NCBI RefSeq assembly: GCF_008704855.1 | Contig: NZ_CP023691.1 | Coordinates: forward strand, 806,001-870,000 | Source: Streptomyces platensis | GTDB lineage: Bacteria; Actinomycetota; Actinomycetes; Streptomycetales; Streptomycetaceae | Length of the DNA: 64,000 nucleotides | Direction: 5' to 3' | Shown here: positions 1 through 7,070 of the stretch, piece by piece | Layout: each line of letters opens with the position of its first letter | Position numbering within the stretch: position 1 is the stretch's first letter | Translations under genes and position numbers: made by a program | The notes under the pieces: model-generated | What the model saw: only the letters and a program-made list of their open reading frames with translations | What the model was told of the DNA's origin: nothing | Database searches by the model: none

Positions 1-340
1 CGTACGTCTTGGTCCGTACGGCGGCCACACCGGCGCGGAGGGCCGCGTCCCCGTAGCGTTCGGCGACGATCTCGTGCTGATGACGGACCGAGCCCGCGCA
101 GGAGCCCGACGGCACCACCACGGCCTCGATCGCCGGGTCGCCGAACTGTTCGGCGAAGTTCCGCACCAGCGGCACCGGTTCACGCTGGTAGCCGGTGTTG
201 ACATGCATCTGGCCGCAGCAGGTCTGCTGCGGCGGGAAGACCACGTCATGGCCCAGACGGGCCAGGAGTACCGCGGTGGATTTCACCGCCTCCGGGAAGA
301 GCGTGTCTCCCAGACAGGTGGCGAAGAGGGCGATGCGCAT
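1..340 (-). CDS. lutA: LutA/LldE-type Fe-S protein of L-lactate oxidation (3' part cut by window edge)
   Basis: The reading frame begins at ATG 340 (MRIALFATCLGDT) behind a GGGAGG ribosome site and runs off the left edge, so only the first ~113 residues are visible. The opening and the CCG-containing stretch (QQTCCGQMHVNTGY) match the cysteine-rich domain of LutA/LldE/GlpC-like proteins, where such cysteines bind a [4Fe-4S] cluster. In the known family LutABC oxidises L-lactate to pyruvate and feeds electrons to the respiratory chain. It is divergent from the lactate permease gene and shares a promoter region with two TGGTC-N-GACCA operators, which supports the lactate role. The rest of lutABC should continue leftward outside the window. 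Confidence 0.85.
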   Translation of the reverse strand, partial: MRIALFATCLGDTLFPEAVKSTAVLLARLGHDVVFPPQQTCCGQMHVNTGYQREPVPLVRNFAEQFGDPAIEAVVVPSGSCAGSVRHQHEIVAERYGDAALRAGVAAVRTKTY

Positions 341-357
341 AGAGCCTCCCTGGCGCT

Positions 358-372
358 TATGGTCCGACCATA
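358..372. promoter_or_regulatory. Operator 1 for the GntR/FadR lactate regulator
   Basis: Perfect 7-bp inverted repeat with one central base, TATGGTC-C-GACCATA, 18 bp upstream of the lutA start. It has the TGGTC-N-GACCA core typical of FadR-subfamily GntR operators and recurs at 409-423 and 3111-3125. Confidence 0.75.
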
Positions 373-408
373 CTCCCCTCGAACCGAGAGAGAAAAGTAA
401 GGACGCAG

Positions 409-423
409 TTTGGTCCGACCTTA
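409..423. promoter_or_regulatory. Operator 2 for the GntR/FadR lactate regulator
   Basis: TTTGGTC-C-GACCTTA has the same core as the site at 358-372, with slightly degenerate outer bases. It lies in the divergent lutA/lctP promoter region, so one regulator can close both directions. A TTGACA-like hexamer does not sit cleanly here, so I do not assign -35/-10 boxes. Confidence 0.65.
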
Positions 424-546
424 TTGACATGCGACATCTTCGGTGGGCTACTGAGGGCCGATCGTCAGCCACACGGCGCCGCGATGGCCGGAACGGGACG
501 TTCACCACCGGCCGGACGGCGCGCAGAACTCGATGAGGAGCACTCC

Positions 547-2220
547 GTGGCCACCACTCCGCCCGCTGCCCTGGCGGCCTACACCCCCGACGTGGCCGCC
601 GTCGGGGACAGCCTCACCACCACCGCGCTACTGGGCCTGGCGCCCCTGGCGACCTTCTTCCTGCTGCTGATGGCGGCCAAGCGCTCCGCGCTGCACTCCG
701 CCCTCGGCGCCCTGCTGACCGCACTCCTGGTCGCGGTCCTCGGCTACGGCATGCCGCTGCGGCTCGGCGCGCTGTCCGCCACCCAGGGCGCCGCCTTCGG
801 CCTCTTCCCGGTGATGCTGATCGTCGTGTCGGCCATCTGGTTCTACGAACTCACCGTGGTCAGCCACCGTTTCGACGATCTGCGCCGCTCCTTCAACGCC
901 GTCGGCCGCGGCGATCTGCGCATCCAGGCCATGCTCATCGCGTTCTGCTTCGGCGGACTGCTCGAAGCCCTGGCCGGCTTCGGCGCGCCCGTCGCGATCA
1001 CCGCCGCCATGCTGATGGCGCTCGGGCTGCCCCGGCTCACCTCGGCCGTCACCGTCCTGGTCGCCAACACCGCACCGGTCGCCTTCGGCGCCATGGCCAT
1101 CCCCATCACCACCGCGGGCAACCTCACCGGCATCCCCGCGGAGTCCCTCGCCGCGGTCATCGGCCGGCAGAGCCCGCTGCTCGCCCTCTTCGTTCCGCAG
1201 CTGCTGCTCTTCCTCGTCGACGGCCGGCGCGGTCTGCGGCAGCTGTGGCCCATCGCCCTGGCCACCGGCACCGTCTTCGCCCTGGCCCAGTTCTGGTGCT
1301 CGGCCCACTTCGCCTACGAACTCACCGATGTCGTCGCCGCGCTCGCCGGCTTCGGCGCCGCGGTGGTCATGCTGCGCTTCTGGACCCCCACGACACCGGA
1401 CGACCAGCGCTCCCAGGTCACGGCCGAACCGCTGACTCGCCGCCGCACCTTCCTGGCCGTACTGCCGTACCTCCTGGTCATTGCGGTCTTCGCGCTCGCC
1501 AAGCTCGACATCGGCGGACTCGACATACCCGGGCTGCTCGGCTCCCTCACCGTCCAGCTCGACTGGCCCGGCCTCTACGGCAACCTCCTCGCCCCCGACG
1601 GCTCGCCCGCCGGCAGCGCCGTCTACAAGCTGGAGGTCCTGGCCAATCCCGGCACCCTGCTGCTGCTCTCCGGGCTCCTGGTGATGCTGATCTACAGCCG
1701 CGCGAAGGACGCCGACCGCTTCCCGATGACCGCCCGCTCGGGACTGTCCTGCGCCGGGCGCACCCTGCGGAACATGCGCACCGCCATCGCCACGGTCGCC
1801 ACCGTGATGGCCCTGAGCTACGTCATGAACCAGTCGGGGCAGACCCTCGCCATCGGCACCTGGCTCGCCGCCGCGGGCGGGCTCTTCGCCCTGCTCTCCC
1901 CCGTCCTCGGCTGGCTCGGCACCGCCGTGACCGGCTCGGACACCTCGTCGAACGCTCTGTTCGCCACCCTCCAGCAGACCGCCGGGAAGACCGCGGGCAT
2001 CGACCCGACCCTGCTGGTGGCCGCCAACACCACGGGCGGCGTGGTCGGCAAGCTGATCAGCCCGCAGAACCTGACCATCGCGGCCACCGCGGTGGAACGG
2101 CCCGGCACCGAGCGGATCCTGCTGCGCAAGGTCGCCGGCTACAGCGTCGCGATGCTGGCGGTGCTGTGCGTGCTGGTCTATCTCCAGTCGCTGCCGGTGC
2201 TGTCCTGGATGCTGCCGTAG
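547..2220 (+). CDS. lctP: L-lactate permease (LctP family)
   Basis: A 557-residue polytopic membrane protein of the LctP family, which imports L-lactate with protons. The chosen start is GTG 547, preceded by GAGGAG at 535-540; an in-frame ATG at 424 would add a polar 41-residue leader with no membrane or family character. The protein is hydrophobic over its whole length, about 12-14 membrane spans, and carries the family's glycine-rich inner segments (for example GGLLEALAGFGAPVAITAAM and a late NTTGGVVGKLISPQN). Length matches the usual ~550 residues. It is divergent from lutA and followed 40 bp later, tail to tail, by the GntR regulator, giving an import, oxidation and control unit. Confidence 0.92.
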   Translation: MATTPPAALAAYTPDVAAVGDSLTTTALLGLAPLATFFLLLMAAKRSALHSALGALLTALLVAVLGYGMPLRLGALSATQGAAFGLFPVMLIVVSAIWFYELTVVSHRFDDLRRSFNAVGRGDLRIQAMLIAFCFGGLLEALAGFGAPVAITAAMLMALGLPRLTSAVTVLVANTAPVAFGAMAIPITTAGNLTGIPAESLAAVIGRQSPLLALFVPQLLLFLVDGRRGLRQLWPIALATGTVFALAQFWCSAHFAYELTDVVAALAGFGAAVVMLRFWTPTTPDDQRSQVTAEPLTRRRTFLAVLPYLLVIAVFALAKLDIGGLDIPGLLGSLTVQLDWPGLYGNLLAPDGSPAGSAVYKLEVLANPGTLLLLSGLLVMLIYSRAKDADRFPMTARSGLSCAGRTLRNMRTAIATVATVMALSYVMNQSGQTLAIGTWLAAAGGLFALLSPVLGWLGTAVTGSDTSSNALFATLQQTAGKTAGIDPTLLVAANTTGGVVGKLISPQNLTIAATAVERPGTERILLRKVAGYSVAMLAVLCVLVYLQSLPVLSWMLP

Positions 2221-2260
2221 GCGTACGGGAGGAGGCGGGTGGGGAAGGGCGGCGGCGGGC

Positions 2261-3052
2261 CTAGCGGTCCGCGCCCGCCCGGCCCTCTTCCTCCTGCTCC
2301 CGCTCCCGCTCCTGCTCCTGCTCCGTCGGGGCGTTCTCGTCGACCAGCCGGCCGTGGAAGCCGCGGATATGCACCTCGGCCAGATCGGCGGCCTCGGCGC
2401 CCTTGCCGGCCCGTACCAGCCGCAGCAGCTCGGTGTGCTCGGCGTTCAGTGCCGCCGCCGTGGCCGGCCAATCCTCCGCCGTCTCCAGCGCCCGCAGGAT
2501 CAGCGGACGCACCGACTCCCGCACGGCCGAGGTGAGGGTGGAGGTCAGCTGGTTACCCGAGCTGCGCGCGATGGCGACATGGAACCGGGTGTCCAGGTCG
2601 TTGAAGTCGGCGGCCCCCACGCCGGGCTCGCGCATCCGGTCCAGGAGCGCTTCCGCCTCGTCGAGGTCCTGCGCCGAGGCATGCTCCGCGGCCGCCTCGA
2701 AGCTGGAGCGCTCCAGGACCACCCGGGCCTCCAGCACATCGTGCAGCCGGTAACTGCCCAGGGCGAAGTGCAGGCGCAGCAGCCGGCCCAGCGCATCGTC
2801 CGGGTTGCGTACGATCCGGGCCCCGGCGTCCGGCCCGCGCCCGGGCTGGGCGACCAGCACCCCGATCGTCTCCAGCACCCGCAGCGCCTCGCGCAGCGCG
2901 GACCGGCTGACGCCCAGGACCGGCGCCAGCTCGCGTTCGGGCGGCAGACGGTCTCCGGCCTTGAGTTCACCGGCGAGCACCCGCTCCTCGATGCGCTCCA
3001 GCACGAGCTCATGCGTGCGCGACTGCCGCACAGGTCGCCATTCGGCGGTCAT
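2261..3052 (-). CDS. lldR: GntR-family (FadR subfamily) regulator of lactate genes
   Basis: 263 residues from ATG 3052. Residues ~10-75 form a winged helix-turn-helix (LPPERELAPVLGVSRSALREAL) and the rest an FCD ligand domain with the usual metal-site pattern (DTRFHVAIA, then NAEH, then EVHIRGFH). The tail is a low-complexity run of Glu/Gln/Arg. The family usually represses until lactate binds. The sites TGGTC-N-GACCA in front of this gene, lutA and lctP point to autoregulation plus control of uptake and oxidation. The ribosome site is weak (GGGAG about 12 bp upstream). The symbol is by analogy with lactate regulators; the ligand has not been shown. Confidence 0.85.
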   Translation of the reverse strand: MTAEWRPVRQSRTHELVLERIEERVLAGELKAGDRLPPERELAPVLGVSRSALREALRVLETIGVLVAQPGRGPDAGARIVRNPDDALGRLLRLHFALGSYRLHDVLEARVVLERSSFEAAAEHASAQDLDEAEALLDRMREPGVGAADFNDLDTRFHVAIARSSGNQLTSTLTSAVRESVRPLILRALETAEDWPATAAALNAEHTELLRLVRAGKGAEAADLAEVHIRGFHGRLVDENAPTEQEQEREREQEEEGRAGADR

Positions 3053-3110
3053 CCCCAACTCCCCGGCTCGGCCCTCATGCTCCCGTGCAAAAACTATGTC
3101 ACACAGGACG

Positions 3111-3125
3111 TGTGGTCGGACCACA
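3111..3125. promoter_or_regulatory. Operator 3, upstream of the GntR/FadR regulator
   Basis: TGTGGTC-G-GACCACA, perfect 7-bp arms around one base, 58 bp upstream of the regulator start. Same core as the two sites between lutA and lctP, suggesting autoregulation. Confidence 0.72.
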
Positions 3126-3195
3126 CTGCCGGACGCTGCGGAGAGCTCGGCCGAGGGCCGTGCGTACGGCCGTCACGGCAGGTCAGACCCCCAGG

Positions 3196-3486
3196 TCAGA
3201 CCTCCAGGTCCAGCCGCGGCCCGTCGCGCCGGGTCGGCTCGCGGCGGAGCAGCTGCTCCTGGGCGGTGGTCGCGATCCGGTCGAGGACCCGGCGGCGCAG
3301 TGCGTCGGGCGGGGTGACCGCTTCCGCATCGGCCAGACACGCGACGGTGGCCTCCAGGTCGGCGACCTCCCGGGTGCAGGCGTCGCAGCCGGCCAGGTGG
3401 GTGGCGAAGGCCGCCGCCTCCTCGGGCGGCAGGGCATGCAGAACATACGCCCCGACCGCCTCGTGCGGATCTTCGGCAGCAGACAT
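3196..3486 (-). CDS. Short soluble zinc-finger anti-sigma factor
   Basis: 96 residues from ATG 3486, translationally coupled to the sigma factor gene upstream (TGATG, stop and start share one base). Residues ~1-50 form an anti-sigma zinc-binding domain with H-x3-C-x2-C (HLAGCDAC). The usual RskA-type protein continues with a transmembrane helix and an extracytoplasmic domain; this one stops after a short polar tail (residues 55-96) and has no hydrophobic segment. It should therefore act in the cytoplasm, sensing redox, zinc or a partner protein rather than the envelope. It may alternatively be a remnant of a longer anti-sigma factor, but the frame is intact and the coupling is normal. Confidence 0.8.
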   Translation of the reverse strand: MSAAEDPHEAVGAYVLHALPPEEAAAFATHLAGCDACTREVADLEATVACLADAEAVTPPDALRRRVLDRIATTAQEQLLRREPTRRDGPRLDLEV

Positions 3487-4088
3487 CAGTCGCCTCCCAT
3501 ACAGACGCGCAGTCTCCGCAGGCCGGTGCGCATCCTCGTCTTGACCGTGCCCGCGGGGGTGGACAGGGCCTCGGCGACCTCCGCGTAGGTCATGCCCTGG
3601 TAGTAGGCGAGGACCAGCGGCAGGCGCTGGGAGTTGCCGAGGCCGGCCAGACAGCGGTAGACCTGCGCCCGTTCCTCCCGCTCCTCGACGGCCTCCACCA
3701 CTTCGTCGAACGGGGTCTGGTGGGCCAGCTGCGCGGCCTTCCGCTCGCGTTCCGCGCCGGCCCGCACCGATCGCACCCGTTCCACCGCCCGCCGGTGGGC
3801 CAGCGTCAGAACCCAGGACTTCGCGGCACCGCGCTCGGGACGGAACCGGTCGGCCTTCCGCCACACCTCGATCATCACGTCCTGAGTCACCTCTTCAGCC
3901 TGCGCCTCATCCCGCAGGATCCGGTAGGCCAGGCCCATGACGGGCACCGCGAGGGCGTCGTACACGCCGACGAACGCGGGCTCGTCACCCAGGGCGACGC
4001 GCACGAGCAGTTCGTCCACGAGACGGTCCGCGGCAGACCGCTCCGGAGGCCGGGGCCCCTCGGGTGCGGTGTGCGAAATGCGCCTCAC
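3486..4088 (-). CDS. ECF RNA polymerase sigma factor (SigK-like)
   Basis: 200 residues from GTG 4088. Region 2 is visible at ~30-100 (LAYRILRDEAQAEEVTQDVMIEVWRKADRF) and region 4 at ~135-195 (LPLVLAYYQGMTYAEVAEALSTPAGTVKTRMRTGLRRLR), the standard ECF arrangement with no extra domain. It is followed at once by its anti-sigma gene, as in SigK/RskA pairs. An autoregulated promoter upstream is likely, but I could not pick out -35/-10 boxes with confidence. Targets are unknown. The divergent neighbour is the Pls-like operon, which could be one of them, but that is only positional. Confidence 0.88.
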   Translation of the reverse strand: MRRISHTAPEGPRPPERSAADRLVDELLVRVALGDEPAFVGVYDALAVPVMGLAYRILRDEAQAEEVTQDVMIEVWRKADRFRPERGAAKSWVLTLAHRRAVERVRSVRAGAERERKAAQLAHQTPFDEVVEAVEEREERAQVYRCLAGLGNSQRLPLVLAYYQGMTYAEVAEALSTPAGTVKTRMRTGLRRLRVCMGGD

Positions 4089-4526
4089 GACGTATCGACC
4101 GTCCCCTCGTCAATCCGGTGCGGCCCGGGTCCCCGGGATGGAGCGCGCCGGGACGCGTTGCCCCGTATCGGCCGCGCCCTCCCAGGCTGACGTTCCCTCA
4201 CGCGGAACGCAGCCGGTCGGGGCCCGTTCGACTGAGGGGGCGCCCTGGCCCGCGCACCGTGCCGCTCGGCGGGCCGTCGTGTGCCAGACGCGGACGACGC
4301 CCGTGCACCAGGCCGGTAAGGGGCGCGAAGCAGCAGGTCATCGCCGCTGTGGAGCTCTTGCGTAAGGGAACGGGGAGATCCCCGCAGGAGAAAATGCGCA
4401 TATGGCGCAATCCACACCCGTACGGGCCTCGAATACACATTAGGAACTGCCCGTGCGACGCCAATCGAGCGCCTGCGGGACCCGGTAACGGGACAACGGT
4501 CGTCGGCGCTTGTCAGGGAGGTCGCC
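4089..4526. other. 438-bp divergent intergenic region before the Pls-like operon
   Basis: No convincing gene in this gap between the ECF sigma factor and the Pls-like synthetase. The last ~150 bp are less GC-rich than the surroundings and contain a near-palindrome at 4395-4409. A good ribosome site (AGGGAGG) lies at about 4515-4521, just before ATG 4527. Promoters for both directions must lie here. Confidence 0.6.
4395..4409. promoter_or_regulatory. Near-palindrome upstream of the Pls-like operon
   Basis: TGCGC-ATATG-GCGCA, five-base arms around five bases, ~120 bp before the first gene. It could be an operator for the biosynthetic operon; no adjacent dedicated regulator was found, so the protein that reads it is unknown. 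Confidence 0.35.
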
Positions 4527-7064
4527 ATGGTCGGAGAGCCGGTCGAAGAACTGACCTCGTATCCGGAGGAATCCCCGGCCGGACAATGCGGCGCGGACGG
4601 TCCGACCCCCGGTGTCGAGGCCGCCCTCGCCGTCACGCTGGCCGAGGTCATGGGTACGGGGCGGGCGCCGGTGGACCGGCATTTCTTCGACGACCTGGGC
4701 GCCGACTCCTTGGTGATGGCACATTTCTGTGCGCGGGTCAGGAAGCGTGCCGATCTGCCGCCGGTGTCGATGAAGGACATCTACCGGTATCCGACGATCC
4801 GGGCGCTGGCCACGGCGTTGGCGGGCTCCCCACCCGCTCTCCCGGTCGAGACCCCGCCCCCGGCACCGACTCCCCCGTCGGCGCCGGCTCCCGCTGTCAG
4901 GGGCACCTCGCGGTACGTGCTGTGCGGAGCGCTGCAACTGCTGACGTTCCTCGGGTACACCTCTCTCATCGCGGTCGCCACCGCCTGGGGTTATGCGTGG
5001 ATCGCCGCCGGATCCGGCATGTTCGGCAGATATCTGCGGTCGGTGCTGTGCGGCGCGGCCGGACTGCTGTTGTTGTGCGCGCTTCCGATCCTGGTGAAGT
5101 GGGTCCTCATCGGCCGGTGGAAGCCCCGGCAGTTCCGCGTCTGGAGCCTGCCGTACGTCCGCTTCTGGGTCGTCAAGACGCTGATCCGCGCGAACCCGCT
5201 GGTGCTGTTCGTCGGTTCGCCGCTCTACACGCTCTATCTCCGGGCCCTGGGCGCGAGCATCGGACGCGGCGTCACGGTCTTCTCGCGCAATGTGCCGGTG
5301 TGCACCGATCTGCTGGCCCTCGGCGACGGCACCGTCATCCGCAAGGACGCGTTCCTCAACTGCTACCGGGCGCAGGCCGGTGTGCTGCAGACGGGCACCG
5401 TGGTCCTCGGGAAGAACGTGGTCATCAGCGAGGCCACGGTGCTCGACATCGAGACAGCCATGGGTGACGGGACGCAGCTCGGCCATGCCTCGTCGCTGCA
5501 CAGCGGGCAGGTGGTGCCGGACGGCGAACACTGGCACGGATCACCGGCCCAGCGGACCGACGTGGACTACCGCGTGGTGGGACCGGCCCGTTGCGGCGCC
5601 TTGCGCAGGACGGTGCACAGCGCACTCCAGTTGGCGACCGTGCTGCTGCTGTACGTGCCGCTGGCGGTCGGCGGGGTGGGCATCCTGCTGGCCGAGGCGC
5701 CGCAGCTCAGCGCGGTCCTGGAACCCGGCCCCACGGCGCTGGCCGACGGTTCGTTCTACGTGGACGCCCTGCTGGTGTCCTTGCTCTTCTTCGCCGCCGT
5801 GCCGCTCGGGCTGCTCTTCCAGGCCACGGTCCCCCGGCTGCTCAGCCGGACCATCACCCCGGGCAAGGTCTATCCGCTGTACGGCTTCCACTACGGGGTG
5901 CACCGGCTGATCGCCCTCACCACCAACCGGAAGTTCCTGATGCGGCTGTTCGGCGACAGCTCCGCCATCGTGCACTACCTGCGGGGCCTCGGCTATGACC
6001 TCTCCCGGATCGAACAGACCGGGTCGAACTTCGGCACCGAGGTCAAGCACGAGACGCCGTACCTGAGTTCCGTCGGCAGCGGGACGATGGTCGCCGACGG
6101 TCTGTCCGTCATGAACGCCGACTTCTCGGACACCTCCTTCCGCGTCTGCCGGACCTCGATCGGACCGCGCAATTTCCTCGGGAACCGGATCGCCTACCCC
6201 TCGCGGGGAAAGACGGGCGACAACTGCCTGCTCGCGACGAAGGTGATGGTCCCGGTCGACGGCGAGGTCCGGGAGGGCGTCGGGCTGCTCGGCTCGCCCA
6301 GCTTCGAGATTCCCCGCTCGGTCCAGCGGGACAGCACCTTCGACCAGCTGAAGAACGGCGAGCAGCTGCGCCGCCACCTCGCCGCCAAGAACCGGCACAA
6401 CGCCGCCACCATGGGGCTCTACCTCCTGACGCGGTGGCTCTACTTCTTCTGGGCCACCCTGCTCGTGGCGGTCGCCGCCGAGCTCTATGACTCCCTCGGC
6501 GCCTTGGCGATCGCGCTGGGCAACGTCCTGGTGCTGGTGTCCGGTGTCGTCTACTTCGTGCTGGTCGAACGGGCCGTGACGGCGTTCCATCCGCTGAGCC
6601 CGCTGTTCTGCTCGATCTACGATCCGCGTTTCTGGCGGCGCGAACGCTTCTGGAAGGTGCCCTCGGAGAGCTATCTGCTGCTCTTCAACGGCACCCCGTT
6701 CAAGAACCTGATCTGGCGGCTGCTGGGCGTCCGGATCGGCCGCAGGGTTTTCGACGACGGCTGCTATCTGACCGAGCGGACCCTGGCCGCGATCGGGGAC
6801 GGCTGCACCCTCAACGTGGGGAGTGTCGTCCAGTGCCACTCGCAGGAGGACGGCACCTTCAAGTCCGACCGCAGCACGCTCGGCGCGGGCTGCACGCTCG
6901 GCGTCGGTGCCTTCGTCCATTACGGGGTGGCCCTGGGGGACGGCGCGGTGCTCGCGCCCGACTCGTTCCTCATGAAGGGCGAGGCCGTCCCGCCGGATGC
7001 GCACTGGGGCGGCAATCCGGCCCGGCAGACCAGCGGCCAGGACAACGGCGAGGGCTGGAGGTAG
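4527..7064 (+). CDS. Pls/PosA-type synthetase lacking the adenylation domain: carrier protein plus membrane-embedded tandem domains
   Basis: 845 residues. Residues ~28-98 are an acyl/peptidyl carrier domain with the phosphopantetheine serine at 61 (DDLGADSLVM). A Pro/Ala linker follows, then three pairs of membrane helices (~125-200, ~365-445, ~630-690) alternating with three soluble domains that contain left-handed beta-helix type repeats (SIGRGVTVFSRNV, IGDGCTLNVGS, LGAGCTLGVGA). This is the C-terminal architecture of poly-epsilon-lysine synthetase (Pls): T domain, six helices, three tandem domains that form the isopeptide bonds without a classical condensation or thioesterase domain. Pls proteins normally begin with an adenylation domain; here it is absent, and the next gene, 6 bp downstream, supplies one in trans. 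Product is inferred to be an oligo- or polyamide of a Dap-derived monomer; not demonstrated. Confidence 0.85.
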   Translation: MVGEPVEELTSYPEESPAGQCGADGPTPGVEAALAVTLAEVMGTGRAPVDRHFFDDLGADSLVMAHFCARVRKRADLPPVSMKDIYRYPTIRALATALAGSPPALPVETPPPAPTPPSAPAPAVRGTSRYVLCGALQLLTFLGYTSLIAVATAWGYAWIAAGSGMFGRYLRSVLCGAAGLLLLCALPILVKWVLIGRWKPRQFRVWSLPYVRFWVVKTLIRANPLVLFVGSPLYTLYLRALGASIGRGVTVFSRNVPVCTDLLALGDGTVIRKDAFLNCYRAQAGVLQTGTVVLGKNVVISEATVLDIETAMGDGTQLGHASSLHSGQVVPDGEHWHGSPAQRTDVDYRVVGPARCGALRRTVHSALQLATVLLLYVPLAVGGVGILLAEAPQLSAVLEPGPTALADGSFYVDALLVSLLFFAAVPLGLLFQATVPRLLSRTITPGKVYPLYGFHYGVHRLIALTTNRKFLMRLFGDSSAIVHYLRGLGYDLSRIEQTGSNFGTEVKHETPYLSSVGSGTMVADGLSVMNADFSDTSFRVCRTSIGPRNFLGNRIAYPSRGKTGDNCLLATKVMVPVDGEVREGVGLLGSPSFEIPRSVQRDSTFDQLKNGEQLRRHLAAKNRHNAATMGLYLLTRWLYFFWATLLVAVAAELYDSLGALAIALGNVLVLVSGVVYFVLVERAVTAFHPLSPLFCSIYDPRFWRRERFWKVPSESYLLLFNGTPFKNLIWRLLGVRIGRRVFDDGCYLTERTLAAIGDGCTLNVGSVVQCHSQEDGTFKSDRSTLGAGCTLGVGAFVHYGVALGDGAVLAPDSFLMKGEAVPPDAHWGGNPARQTSGQDNGEGWR

Positions 7065-7070
7065 GAGCCG

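Noticed and set aside
4527..7064. Complete poly-epsilon-lysine synthetase
   Set aside because: The N-terminal adenylation domain is absent; the protein begins with the carrier domain.
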